Below, piece by piece: positions 55,886 through 64,000 of a stretch of DNA of 64,000 nt. Location: NCBI GenBank assembly GCA_051747265.1, contig JBNJFY010000006.1:1-64000 (forward strand), given 5' to 3'. The notes beneath the pieces are model-generated. The model was not told the DNA's origin. It made no database searches and worked only from the letters and a program-made list of their open reading frames with translations. The DNA comes from JBNJFY01 sp051747265 (GTDB lineage Bacteria > Bacteroidota > Rhodothermia > Balneolales > Balneolaceae). Every line of letters starts with the position of its first letter. Position 1 is the stretch's first letter. Both the position numbers and the translations under genes were made by a program.

Positions 55886-57172
55886 CTAAGGCACAATATT
55901 TACGTTCAGCAAGCGGTAAATATATTTCTCCGGATCGTTGAAGTAAACCAATGAGGCCACTGGTGGAATGATGTCCGCATAACTAAATACCCCACCCACC
56001 GGAATAGTCTCTCCGTTAATCCTGCGAACGTATTGATACTGATATTCTCCCTCAGTTAGTTGAACAGTGTGCTCCAAATAACCCGTCTGGGCATTCAGCT
56101 TCATCGGTTGATCAGGAAGTTGCCAACCATCGTAATTTCCCACCAAATAGATTTCTGCCTGATTCTCCGGTGAAGGAGCTAGCAACCGGAAGGTTACTTC
56201 TAACAAATCATGGGTTCGTTGATCGGTGGATTGCCCGAATATCGTAGGGCGGGGATGCCGCGTGGGAGCTTCCAGATTGACTTCGTCCGGATCCAATAAC
56301 ACCTTGGTTGGCTTACCGCCGGCTTCGGGCATCACCTCATCAATAGTTTGCCCATTCGTTTGGGGGTTGATCAAATTGATGGTACGCATCAAAGGGGCAA
56401 ACAAACTATTGGATCGCGAAAGGTGAAATCGCGATTCTCCCTCGGTTAGATAATCGACGATTTTAACTTGTTGCGTTTTTCCCCAGAAGGGAATGGGTTG
56501 ATAGTAGTAATGCAAATCCATACGGGGAAATTCCACAAACGGGGGATAAGTAAAGGTACTAAAAGGTTGGTAGCGTGGTTCCCTGTTGGGTCCCGCATTG
56601 TAAAGTGTTTCGATGTTGGTTTTAAGTTCTCCCTCGTTTTCCGTCACTAAAAAAGGCAAGCGGGCTACTAAGTTATTGGTATCGTAATCACGGATTTCAA
56701 TCATATAGTTACCGCTGATTATCGGCACTTGCTGTTCTGTCGGAAATTGATAGTTATACCGACGATAAGAAACATTCGTATTCTGACTAGACCGACCACC
56801 ACCAAAGTAGTCTTCAAAGGTCCCCTTCAGATATCGCGTTTGTGGTACATTGCTAGGTGTCCACGAGGGCGTGTAATGAATCAAATTGGCTTTAAACTGT
56901 TTGGCGTCGGTACCCCAATAGGTAAAACTGAGTGAGATTTGTTGTTTGCTTTCCAAAACAATCACGGGCATGCCATAGGCATACTTCCCTTCGTATTGCC
57001 AGCCAGAGTAATTGGTACGATTAACAAAGAAATCGGGTGTCTGAAAAGCGGATATGCGTTTAGTGGTATTCGAAGAAGCGGATTCATTTTCATTAGAAGC
57101 AGATTGTGACGCACATCCGGAGAATAACAACAGAGAAAGGAGGCTAAATAAAATGGTGGGTAAAACTCTCAT
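55886..57172 (-). CDS. Type IX secretion system plug-domain lipoprotein (DUF5103-like)
   Basis: A 428-residue lipoprotein (lipobox LLFSGC, about residue 19). The mature part follows the DUF5103 family, described as a type IX secretion system plug domain: the paired segments IVLESKQQISLSFTYWGTD, YTPSWTPSNVPQTRYLKGTFEDYFGG, YNYQFPTEQ and SGNYMIEIRDYD, then IFGQSTDQRT. The end carries an AMPK-CBM-like strand pair (VYLVGNYDGW..., GEYQYQYV) normal for the family. In flavobacteria this plug seals the T9SS translocon gate; here no other T9SS component is in the window, so its role is uncertain. It overlaps dapF by 4 bp (ATGA), so it is coupled to the dapF-holB-ccmB unit upstream. Confidence 0.8.
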   Translation of the reverse strand: MRVLPTILFSLLSLLLFSGCASQSASNENESASSNTTKRISAFQTPDFFVNRTNYSGWQYEGKYAYGMPVIVLESKQQISLSFTYWGTDAKQFKANLIHYTPSWTPSNVPQTRYLKGTFEDYFGGGRSSQNTNVSYRRYNYQFPTEQQVPIISGNYMIEIRDYDTNNLVARLPFLVTENEGELKTNIETLYNAGPNREPRYQPFSTFTYPPFVEFPRMDLHYYYQPIPFWGKTQQVKIVDYLTEGESRFHLSRSNSLFAPLMRTINLINPQTNGQTIDEVMPEAGGKPTKVLLDPDEVNLEAPTRHPRPTIFGQSTDQRTHDLLEVTFRLLAPSPENQAEIYLVGNYDGWQLPDQPMKLNAQTGYLEHTVQLTEGEYQYQYVRRINGETIPVGGVFSYADIIPPVASLVYFNDPEKYIYRLLNVNIVP

Positions 57173-58044
57173 GCCGAAATGGAATTGAACTGGATTTGGC
57201 CTTCGTAAACATACTCAGCCGGTCCAATAAGGCGGAGATTGGTAAACGAATTGGATGATTCTATTTGTTCGAAATCAACCGTTAAAGGGGCACCTTCGGG
57301 ATGTAGCCTGATACGGTGGGTAGAGGTTGGTGAAACCTCATTTGAACTTTCCCCATCTTGAAAATGCACATACGAGGCTAAGGCGGATGCGATGGCTCCG
57401 GTTCCACAAGCCAATGTAAAATGTTCAACGCCTCGCTCATAGGTTTTAAGCATCCAGCGTTGATCGTCACTGAAATGCACAAAATTTACATTGCAACCCT
57501 TGGGGGCTAGTTCGTGATTGTAGCGTAGGTCTCGAGCAATTTGAAGTAGCCGGTCGTGATTACTCAACAGATCGTGATTTACGAACAGGACTATGTGCTC
57601 CGTTCCCGGATCCACCTGATAGGCGGACAGCCCATGTTGGTCGGAAATGGACCGCACCTCGACTTTGCCGGGAAAACTCAGCTCGACCTTCTGTCCGTTA
57701 ATACGGGCTCGATATATAGAATCATGTACGTGAAAAGTGTGATTCGCATCATAACCAAGATCATGAGCGTAACGAGCCAAACAGCGACCTCCATTACCAC
57801 ACATCCCCGCGTCACTACCATCGGGATTGCGATAAATCATTTGATAATCAGCATTCTCAATTTCACTTTCGGCTAATACCAAAACACCATCCGCGCCCAC
57901 CCCGAAATGCCGATCACATAGGGTTGGGGTGATGCTGATAATAGTGTCCAGGCTCCATGATAAATCACGGTTATCCCAAACAACAAAATCATTTCCGGCG
58001 CCTTGCATTTTGGTAAAGGCTAGTTTGTGTTCGCGATTAGCCAT
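57169..58044 (-). CDS. dapF: Diaminopimelate epimerase
   Basis: A 291-residue PLP-independent racemase-type epimerase converting LL- to meso-diaminopimelate for lysine and peptidoglycan synthesis. The catalytic Cys pair lies in GMCGNGGRC (about 80) and LACGTGA (about 220). The opening KMQGAGNDFVVWDNRD and the pattern NPDGSDAGMCGNG are typical. Overlaps holB by 8 bp and the plug gene by 4 bp. Confidence 0.95.
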   Translation of the reverse strand: MANREHKLAFTKMQGAGNDFVVWDNRDLSWSLDTIISITPTLCDRHFGVGADGVLVLAESEIENADYQMIYRNPDGSDAGMCGNGGRCLARYAHDLGYDANHTFHVHDSIYRARINGQKVELSFPGKVEVRSISDQHGLSAYQVDPGTEHIVLFVNHDLLSNHDRLLQIARDLRYNHELAPKGCNVNFVHFSDDQRWMLKTYERGVEHFTLACGTGAIASALASYVHFQDGESSNEVSPTSTHRIRLHPEGAPLTVDFEQIESSNSFTNLRLIGPAEYVYEGQIQFNSISA

Positions 58045-59257
58045 GAGACGATTCTATATAAGCGGGAATGTGTTTCCAAGAATGTTCGAACGGTTGGGCG
58101 GTCGCTGCATTCTTCATGTATTGATAGTACCGAAAGGCCAGAGAGGTCATAAATAATTTAAACTGAACGTTTTGATATAACCAGCCTCGTGCGGGCTCCA
58201 ATTCGGTGAGCATTTCTTCCAGTTGAGCATCGGAAAGCGCTTTGCAAAAATCTTTGATCACCTCTATTTGATCGACATTGGTAACCAGCGTCGGTTGCTC
58301 GGTATCGCGGTATACGATCAAATCTCGGATGAATATTTCCAATGTGTTGAGTAAGGCAACCTGGCCTTCCAGGTTTAAATTACTGTGCCACCCTTGGATA
58401 ATTTCGGTTAATTTAACCGCGTCCAGGGTATAGATTGCCCTCATAAATTGCACAATTTGGGCCCGTGTTTCCTTAAGCGATTTAATATCATAAAAACGGG
58501 TTAGTGAATAGTTGCCACCGGAGACACGTGCCAAGTATTGGGCTTCCTCACGGTCGGTGTCATCATATTTAATCAATCCTTGTTGAATTTCATCGATGGT
58601 CAGTGGGCGCATTTGAATATGCTGACAACGTGAAATAATGGTGGGTAACAGCGCATCGGGATTATCCGTGGTAAGCATGAATACCAAATCAGGAGCGGGC
58701 TCTTCCAATAGCTTGAGGAACGCATTGGCTGTTTCCTTGCGCATATTCTCGATATTGGAAATCAAGATAACCGTCTTGGCTCCCTCGTTAGGGGTATAAT
58801 AAGCCGCCGGTTTGATGGACTCCGAAAAATAATCGACCGAGTAAAACGCTCGCTTATTTTTGGTTTGCTCATCACTGTCCAGCGAGGGACGCAAGCTGAA
58901 GTCCACAATTTCATAGGGGTCGTCGTTGAGCAGTTCCAGCCGTTTTCTCAATTCGCCGGTACTGGCATTGCGAGGTACGGGAAGGAATACATGAATATCA
59001 GGATGGGTGAACCAACTCGATTTTTTGGAAAAGGCGTTAGCTCCCAAATTCGTAAAATGATCCACTCCGTTAATGATTTCGGCAAAGGCCAACGCAAACG
59101 CTTTTTTCCCAATACCCGGCGGCCCGGAAAATAGATATGCGTGGCTGATTCGGTCGGAGGTGATCACATTGGTCAGTTGTTCTCGCACATGAGTTTGACC
59201 AATCAACCGGCGATCTCCAAAAGTGAATTTCCAATCGTTATATGAGCGTTTGGCCAT
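58037..59257 (-). CDS. holB: DNA polymerase III delta-prime subunit
   Basis: A 406-residue clamp-loader AAA+ protein. The ATG at 59257 was preferred over a TTG eight codons earlier because the latter would overlap ccmB. Walker A is FSGPPGIGKKAFALAFAE; the sensor region has VILISNIENMRKETANAFLKLLEEPAPD, and SRCQHIQMRPLT carries the SRC motif. The family zinc Cys cluster is not seen. It loads the sliding clamp with DnaX and HolA. Overlaps dapF by 8 bp; starts 11 bp after the ccmB stop. Confidence 0.9.
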   Translation of the reverse strand: MAKRSYNDWKFTFGDRRLIGQTHVREQLTNVITSDRISHAYLFSGPPGIGKKAFALAFAEIINGVDHFTNLGANAFSKKSSWFTHPDIHVFLPVPRNASTGELRKRLELLNDDPYEIVDFSLRPSLDSDEQTKNKRAFYSVDYFSESIKPAAYYTPNEGAKTVILISNIENMRKETANAFLKLLEEPAPDLVFMLTTDNPDALLPTIISRCQHIQMRPLTIDEIQQGLIKYDDTDREEAQYLARVSGGNYSLTRFYDIKSLKETRAQIVQFMRAIYTLDAVKLTEIIQGWHSNLNLEGQVALLNTLEIFIRDLIVYRDTEQPTLVTNVDQIEVIKDFCKALSDAQLEEMLTELEPARGWLYQNVQFKLFMTSLAFRYYQYMKNAATAQPFEHSWKHIPAYIESSHG

Positions 59258-59268
59258 AAATTTTTGTG

Positions 59269-59937
59269 TTAATCTTCCCAAATAAATTCAAAGAGTAAGA
59301 AACCAGCGGTAATGGTGACCCCGTTATATCCAATAAGGGCCGCGATATCATTAGTGAAGCCATCATCTACACCATCGATAAGCGCTAATTTGGTACAACG
59401 GCTGACCAATAAAATTAGTGGCACCAACAACGGAATAGACAACACAGCAAAAATTGCCCCTTTTCGGTCGGCCTGTGAAACAATGGCGGCCAGCATGGTA
59501 GAAACAGCGGCTAATCCTAAAGTACCCAATAGTATCATCACGGCAAACATGGACCAACTAACGACTGTCATATCTAAGAAAAATAAATATAGGGCAAAGG
59601 TGATGGCATTAATGGCCAAGATAAAACCGAAATTATAAAACAATTTGCCACCATACACCGCTTGAGCTGGAACATGAAGTCGTAACAGATCAAACGTCTG
59701 ACGATCAGTCTCCATCACAAAAGTACGAGCCAGACTGCTCATCGCGGCAAATAATATGATAATCCAAACTAAACCACTTTTTGGGGTAGGTGGTAGTTCC
59801 TGGGCTTTCAGGGTTAGCAGTACAACCAGTAATGAGGAGCCCACAAATGCCAATACCGTATTAATGGCATACTTAGAGCGTAACTCGATATCCAGATCCT
59901 TTCGGACTACCGCAAATAATTGTTTCCAAAATTCCAT
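59269..59937 (-). CDS. ccmB: Heme exporter permease CcmB
   Basis: A 222-residue, six-TM inner-membrane protein of the CcmABCD cytochrome c maturation transporter. The N-terminus WKQLFAVVRKDLDIELRSKYAINTVLAF matches CcmB, and later TM segments include ALTLPLLVPLILL-like IPLLVPLILLVSR and the C-terminal ITAGFLLFEFIWED. The partner ccmA/ccmC genes are not in the window; upstream is the divergent EIIA gene. First of the operon ccmB-holB-dapF-plug. Confidence 0.9.
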   Translation of the reverse strand: MEFWKQLFAVVRKDLDIELRSKYAINTVLAFVGSSLLVVLLTLKAQELPPTPKSGLVWIIILFAAMSSLARTFVMETDRQTFDLLRLHVPAQAVYGGKLFYNFGFILAINAITFALYLFFLDMTVVSWSMFAVMILLGTLGLAAVSTMLAAIVSQADRKGAIFAVLSIPLLVPLILLVSRCTKLALIDGVDDGFTNDIAALIGYNGVTITAGFLLFEFIWED

Positions 59938-60078
59938 GTGCAGAGTTTAAGGATTTTGGATTCGAGATTAAACTTTGGCTTTCGCCGTCATGATACAGAT
60001 TAGTATTGTAGGATAGGTAATATGATGACTATATTCGATCACATCGAACCACCAATGACATGATGTGACTGGATATAC

Positions 60079-60540
60079 ATGAATATAGTTGATCTACTGG
60101 ATGAATCTACGGTGATCGCAGGAATGGATGCCTCCTCAAAAAAGGAAGTGCTTAATCAACTTGTGGATCTTTTTTCTAATAAAGTATCTGAGGATCAGTT
60201 AGAAAAAATAAGAACGGCTGTTTTTGAACGTGAGAATATCATGTCTACCGGCGTGGGCAAGGGATTGGCAATCCCCCATGGTAAATGCTCAGGTTTGGAG
60301 CAAACTTTGGCCAGTTTCGCTCTGCTGAATAAGCCTGTAGATTATGACGCTATTGACGGTCAACCGGTACAAATGGTTTTCCTGATGGTGGGACCGGAAA
60401 AGCAAAACAGTACACATATCAAATTACTTAGTCGGATCTCGCGTCTTATGAATAATGCGGAATTCAGAGAGGAATTACGTGCCTGTGAAACCGTAGAAGA
60501 TATTTTAGCTACGTTCAAAGCTGCAGGGCAAACTTCCTAA
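60079..60540 (+). CDS. ptsN: PTS EIIA(Ntr)-like protein
   Basis: A 153-residue PTS EIIA type 2 domain protein. The phosphorylated His lies in GLAIPHGK (His67), with the flanking ENIMSTGVG pattern typical of PtsN/EIIA-Fru. There is no membrane or other PTS domain in the gene and no EI/HPr in the window, so a regulatory (nitrogen/K+/envelope) rather than transport role is likely. The neighbours are PBP4 and a sigma-54 activator, a context that fits the PtsN-sigma-54 link known in proteobacteria, but that link is inference here. Confidence 0.8.
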   Translation: MNIVDLLDESTVIAGMDASSKKEVLNQLVDLFSNKVSEDQLEKIRTAVFERENIMSTGVGKGLAIPHGKCSGLEQTLASFALLNKPVDYDAIDGQPVQMVFLMVGPEKQNSTHIKLLSRISRLMNNAEFREELRACETVEDILATFKAAGQTS

Positions 60541-60557
60541 CTACATTATTTTCAATT

Positions 60558-62072
60558 ATGAAAAGATTACTGAGTACGCTTAGTAAAGCCGTTCTATGGA
60601 TGCTCAGTATAGGTATATGGTTACCGGCTCCGATTACTGTTGGTGTGGCTCAACCATCACCGGGAAATATTACTCGCTCCAATGCCACATTGGATCAGAC
60701 TATACAGGGCTTTATACATTCCGCATCGGTAAATGACGCAACCTGGTCGATTACGGTGAGAGATTCATCAGGGCATATACTGGAATCCTGGCATTCCAAC
60801 CGTCTGATGCGTCCGGCCTCTAACCTTAAGCTACTTACTTCAGCCGCTATTCTGCATTCGCTGGGTCCCGATTATCAATTTGAAACTCCCATTTATGGTA
60901 TAGGAGAGCTGAGGGATTCCGTCTGGGATGGTGATCTGTTAATTTTCGGTAAAGGGGATCCGACCATCAGCGGTACATTATACAACGGAGATCGATTCTA
61001 TGTTTTTGAACAGATCTCTCGAAGCTTAGACAGTTTAGGTATTCAAACCATAAGTGGAAATATCATTGGCAACGAGTCTTATTTTGACGATATACCCTAT
61101 CCGAAAGGCTGGAATTGGGATGATTTATCGTTCTATTACGGGGTAGAAATCAATGCCTTATCCTTCAACGAAAATTGCGTTGACTTGGAAGTATTTGCTG
61201 ATGGCAAGATTGGTGATACGCCACAAATTGAGTGGTTCCCATACGACACTGATTATGTTGAATTTTTGAATGAACAGGTTATTGCGCCTCGCCACACCGA
61301 ATATGATGAGTATTATCGGCGTGTTTTGGGAACCAATACCATTATCTTAAGAAGCAGCTTGCCTCAGGGATATTACGAAACCGAATCACTTTCGGTGACC
61401 AATCCGTCGATGTTTTTTGTAGATACCTTCTATGAATTTTTACAAGATTCAGGTATCGAGGTTGAGGGACAAGTGGGGGTAGAACGTCAAATGTTGGATA
61501 AGCGTCAGCTTGCTGATTATAAAAAATTACATAGCTATAAGTCGCCACCACTTTCCGAAATGCTTAGTCAGATCAACAAGGAAAGTGATAACTTTTACAC
61601 AGAAATGTTGGTTAAAACACTGGCCACAGACACTTACGGCGCACCCGGATCAACAGAAGCGGGAATTTCAATTATTCGAGATTATGCACATCAAGTGGGA
61701 ATTGATACCTCTCAAGTAATAATGAGTGATGGATCGGGCATGTCCACTAGAACATTGCTGACAACGGCGGGAATATCCAAATTGCTGGTCGAAATGCAGC
61801 AGTCTAAGTTTGCCTCGCTCTATGAATCCTCATTATCTGTGGCCGGAATTGACGGTACAATGCAATATCGTTTTCGGAAATCTCCGGTTAGGGGAAGGAT
61901 CCAGGGAAAATCAGGCTACATGTCTGGTGTTCGTTCGATGAGCGGATATTTGGATACCCAGTCCAATCAGAAATTGAGTTTCAGTATTATTACCAATCAC
62001 TATGGCAGCCCAACCCGGGAAGTTGATCACATACAAGAACAGATCATGGAGTATCTGTATCAGAAGTATTAA
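60558..62072 (+). CDS. dacB: D-alanyl-D-alanine carboxypeptidase/endopeptidase (PBP4)
   Basis: A 504-residue S13-family penicillin-binding protein with a signal peptide (~1-31). The catalytic motifs are SNLK (Ser88, Lys91) in RPASNLKLLTS, SDN in NKESDNFYTEML, and KSG in GKSGYMSGVRSMSG. The large insertion between SxxK and SxN (PBP4-type) is present. It trims peptidoglycan peptides in the periplasm, fitting the wall-recycling genes near 7-13 kb. It lies 17 bp after the EIIA gene and 33 bp before the sigma-54 activator. Confidence 0.94.
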   Translation: MKRLLSTLSKAVLWMLSIGIWLPAPITVGVAQPSPGNITRSNATLDQTIQGFIHSASVNDATWSITVRDSSGHILESWHSNRLMRPASNLKLLTSAAILHSLGPDYQFETPIYGIGELRDSVWDGDLLIFGKGDPTISGTLYNGDRFYVFEQISRSLDSLGIQTISGNIIGNESYFDDIPYPKGWNWDDLSFYYGVEINALSFNENCVDLEVFADGKIGDTPQIEWFPYDTDYVEFLNEQVIAPRHTEYDEYYRRVLGTNTIILRSSLPQGYYETESLSVTNPSMFFVDTFYEFLQDSGIEVEGQVGVERQMLDKRQLADYKKLHSYKSPPLSEMLSQINKESDNFYTEMLVKTLATDTYGAPGSTEAGISIIRDYAHQVGIDTSQVIMSDGSGMSTRTLLTTAGISKLLVEMQQSKFASLYESSLSVAGIDGTMQYRFRKSPVRGRIQGKSGYMSGVRSMSGYLDTQSNQKLSFSIITNHYGSPTREVDHIQEQIMEYLYQKY

Positions 62073-62105
62073 ACTAAGTCTGATTGGAAATCGAATCCGC
62101 ACCGC

Positions 62106-63479
62106 ATGAGTACAAAAAATAAACCAACGATTCTGGTTACGGATGATGAGAAAAGTATTCGTAACACTCTCCGAGAGATCCTGGAGTATGAGGAGTATAC
62201 CGTTGAAGAGGCTAAGGATGGAAAGCAAGCGTTGGAGAAGGTGTCGCGGTCACAGCCCGATTTGATGCTCTTGGATATCAAGATGGCGGGGCTGGATGGA
62301 TTGGAAGTATTGGATAAGCTAGCCGAGCACTCCTATGAATTTCCCGTCATTATGCTTTCTGGGAATGGGACGATCGAAATTGCGGTGGAAGCCATCCAAA
62401 AAGGGGCGTATGATTTTTTAGAGAAACCCCCGGATTTAAATCGTTTGCTGGTCAGTGTTAAAAATGCACTGGATCGGCAACATTTAGTACGTGAGAATAA
62501 AGCCATTCGCAATCGCCTTCCCGAGGTACAGCCAATCATCGGGGAGAGTAAAGCAATTCAGCAGATTAAGACCACTATTGATAAGGTGGCACCCACAGAG
62601 GCTCGGGTATTGATCACCGGTGAAAATGGTACCGGTAAAGAACTGGTAGCACGCTGGATTCATGAAAAAAGTAAACGATGCAGCGGCCCCTTTGTGGAGG
62701 TTAATTGTGCGGCAATTCCTAAGGATCTTTTGGAGAGTGAATTGTTTGGGCATGAAAAAGGTGCATTTACCGGCGCTACATCACGTCGTATAGGTAAGTT
62801 TGAACAAGCCGATGGGGGGACTATTTTTCTGGATGAGATCGGAGATATGGCCCTGGATGCTCAAGCAAAAGTGCTGCGTGTACTCCAAGAATCGGTGATT
62901 CATCGTGTGGGAGGTACGGAGGGTATCGATGTGGATGTCCGGGTTTTGGCAGCGACGAACAAAGATCTGAATGAAGAAATCGAAGAGGGACGATTCCGGG
63001 AAGATTTATATCATCGACTGAATGTTATTCCTATTCAGGTGCCTCCACTTCGGGAACGTGCTGAAGATATACCGCTGCTGGCACAAGCGTTTTTAGAGCA
63101 ACTGGCTAAAGATCAAATCCACTTCGAGGGGATGAGCTTTGATAAAGATGCCCTGAAATATCTAAAAACCTTGCCATGGAGTGGTAATGTTCGTGAGCTT
63201 CACAACATTGTGGAGCGTGTGGGAATTTTGAGCAGTGAAGCTAAAATCACTAAAGATGTGATCGAATCGATGATGGAATCCCGGTCGCAGTCAGACTCGC
63301 TGGAACAGCTGGCTTCGGAGATTACCAAATTTCAGGATTTCAAAGAGTCTGCGGAACGCTTGTTCTTGATCCATCATCTGGAGAAGAACAATTGGAATAT
63401 CTCGCAGACGGCGGAATCCATCGATATTCAGCGGAGCCATTTATACACTAAAATGAAAAAATACGAAATCGAGCGATAA
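62106..63479 (+). CDS. Sigma-54-dependent NtrC-family response regulator
   Basis: A 457-residue activator. The REC domain (1-125) has the acid pocket (DDE at ~13-15) and phosphoacceptor Asp57 in LMLLDIKMAG. The AAA+ domain (~140-375) carries Walker A GENGTGKE, the GAFTGA loop (HEKGAFTGAT) that contacts sigma-54, and FRDLYHRL-type REDLYHRLNVI. The C-terminal Fis-type HTH is NWNISQTAESIDIQRSHLYTKMKKY. No sensor kinase is encoded next to it. The targets are unknown; the neighbouring EIIA and PBP4 suggest an envelope or nitrogen response. Co-directional with folD 6 bases later. Confidence 0.94.
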   Translation: MSTKNKPTILVTDDEKSIRNTLREILEYEEYTVEEAKDGKQALEKVSRSQPDLMLLDIKMAGLDGLEVLDKLAEHSYEFPVIMLSGNGTIEIAVEAIQKGAYDFLEKPPDLNRLLVSVKNALDRQHLVRENKAIRNRLPEVQPIIGESKAIQQIKTTIDKVAPTEARVLITGENGTGKELVARWIHEKSKRCSGPFVEVNCAAIPKDLLESELFGHEKGAFTGATSRRIGKFEQADGGTIFLDEIGDMALDAQAKVLRVLQESVIHRVGGTEGIDVDVRVLAATNKDLNEEIEEGRFREDLYHRLNVIPIQVPPLRERAEDIPLLAQAFLEQLAKDQIHFEGMSFDKDALKYLKTLPWSGNVRELHNIVERVGILSSEAKITKDVIESMMESRSQSDSLEQLASEITKFQDFKESAERLFLIHHLEKNNWNISQTAESIDIQRSHLYTKMKKYEIER

Positions 63480-63485
63480 GAGCGT

Positions 63486-64000
63486 ATGTCAGCCAAAATC
63501 ATTGACGGCAAAAAAGTATCTGGAATAGTTAAGCAGCAAGTTAAAGATGATGTCACCGAGTGGATTAAGAAAGGTAATAGAGCGCCATTTCTTCAAGTGG
63601 TAATGGTTGGCCATAATCCCGCTTCTTCTACGTATGTACGGGCAAAGACACGCTCTTGTAAGGAAGTGGGTATTGAAACCGATACGTTGCAACTTCCGGA
63701 TACAACCTCAGAAGCAGAGTTGAAAGAGGTAATTGAAAAGTATAACAAAGACGATTCTGTGGATGGGATTTTGGTGCAATTACCCTTGCCCAGCCACATG
63801 TCAGCGCATACGGTAATCGAGAGCATTGATTATCGTAAAGATGTGGATGGCTTTCATCCGATGAACGTGGGGCGATTAGCTGTTGGAGATCCAACATTTC
63901 GGTCCTGTACACCAGCCGGAATCGTAGAACTATTCAAACATTACAGTATCCAAACCAAGAGCAAGCATGCGGTCGTTGTGGGGGCCAGCAATATCGTGGG
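63486..64000 (+). CDS. folD: Methylenetetrahydrofolate dehydrogenase/cyclohydrolase FolD, N-terminal part
   Basis: The gene starts with ATG at 63486, 6 bases after the sigma-54 activator stop, and runs off the right edge after ~171 codons. It opens MSAKIIDGKKVSGIVKQQV. The first catalytic region is VVMVGHNPASSTYVRAKTRSC (with the catalytic Lys), followed by DGILVQLPLP, then PMNVGRLAVGDP and PCTPAGIVELF-like SCTPAGIVELF. The last visible residues AVVVGASNIVG begin the NADP-binding site. It makes 10-formyl-THF from 5,10-methylene-THF. The frame is intact up to the edge. Confidence 0.95.
   Translation, partial: MSAKIIDGKKVSGIVKQQVKDDVTEWIKKGNRAPFLQVVMVGHNPASSTYVRAKTRSCKEVGIETDTLQLPDTTSEAELKEVIEKYNKDDSVDGILVQLPLPSHMSAHTVIESIDYRKDVDGFHPMNVGRLAVGDPTFRSCTPAGIVELFKHYSIQTKSKHAVVVGASNIV

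Overview
The window looks like a chromosome segment of a marine or saline FCB-group bacterium, most likely Balneolota (Balneolia) or a close relative in Bacteroidota/Rhodothermota. This is an inference. It rests on the mix of families: a type IX secretion plug-domain protein, an OstA-like/LptC pair, a tiny AURKAIP1/COX24-type basic protein, a histone H1 (Hc1)-like protein, a stand-alone TamB, lipoprotein and outer-membrane proteins of Bacteroidota type, GlgA/GlgC glycogen genes, and mid-range GC. No rRNA, tRNA, CRISPR array or complete mobile element was seen.

Layout. 1-3040: an AT-rich gene-cassette array with three attC (59-base-element) sites and four cassette genes, all on the minus strand; no integron integrase is visible on the side where attI would lie. 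3040-3983: a gene-poor zone with a broken RelE/ParE-type toxin fragment and a copy of a dispersed repeat. 3984-13769: minus-strand chromosomal genes. These are a DUF6940-like protein, a secreted SH3 protein with acidic/proline repeats, an Hc1-like protein, and then a run from a penicillin-acylase homologue through an N-acetylglucosamine kinase-like protein, a GH3/beta-lactamase fusion, a two-domain cytidine deaminase and a truncated amino-acid-kinase fold. 13952-18340: plus-strand 3-hydroxyacyl-CoA dehydrogenase, threonine aldolase, and a pair joining an ATP-cone/restriction-endonuclease-like protein to a beta-CASP metallo-hydrolase. 18363-19250: three tandem copies of a ~322-bp repeat.

19251-28224: ArgD, Tex, a HisN-like phosphatase, a catalytically dead M1-peptidase-like protein with HEAT-like repeats, and a Na+-type ABC exporter pair. 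28381-31966: glgA-glgC and a secreted protein. 31997-40397: PolB-type exonuclease, asparaginase I, an EF-G paralogue, and a minus-strand operon agcS-upp-lptC-ostA. 40615-55858: HU, a 29-residue basic protein, RqcH/NFACT, aroK-aroB, a 1591-residue TamB, RNase R, and a peptidase/beta-propeller/beta-barrel fusion. 55886-59937: overlapping minus-strand genes ccmB-holB-dapF-plug protein. 60079-64000: EIIA(Ntr)-like protein, PBP4, a sigma-54 activator, and the start of folD.

Envelope building is the main theme: LPS transport (LptC, OstA-like), outer-membrane assembly (TamB and its barrel-bearing neighbour), wall turnover (GH3, PBP4, DapF, NagK-like) and secretion (plug protein). The most unusual items are the integrase-less cassette array, the 322-bp tandem repeat family with a diverged relative 14.5 kb away, the ATP-cone nuclease/beta-CASP pair, and two pseudoenzyme domains.
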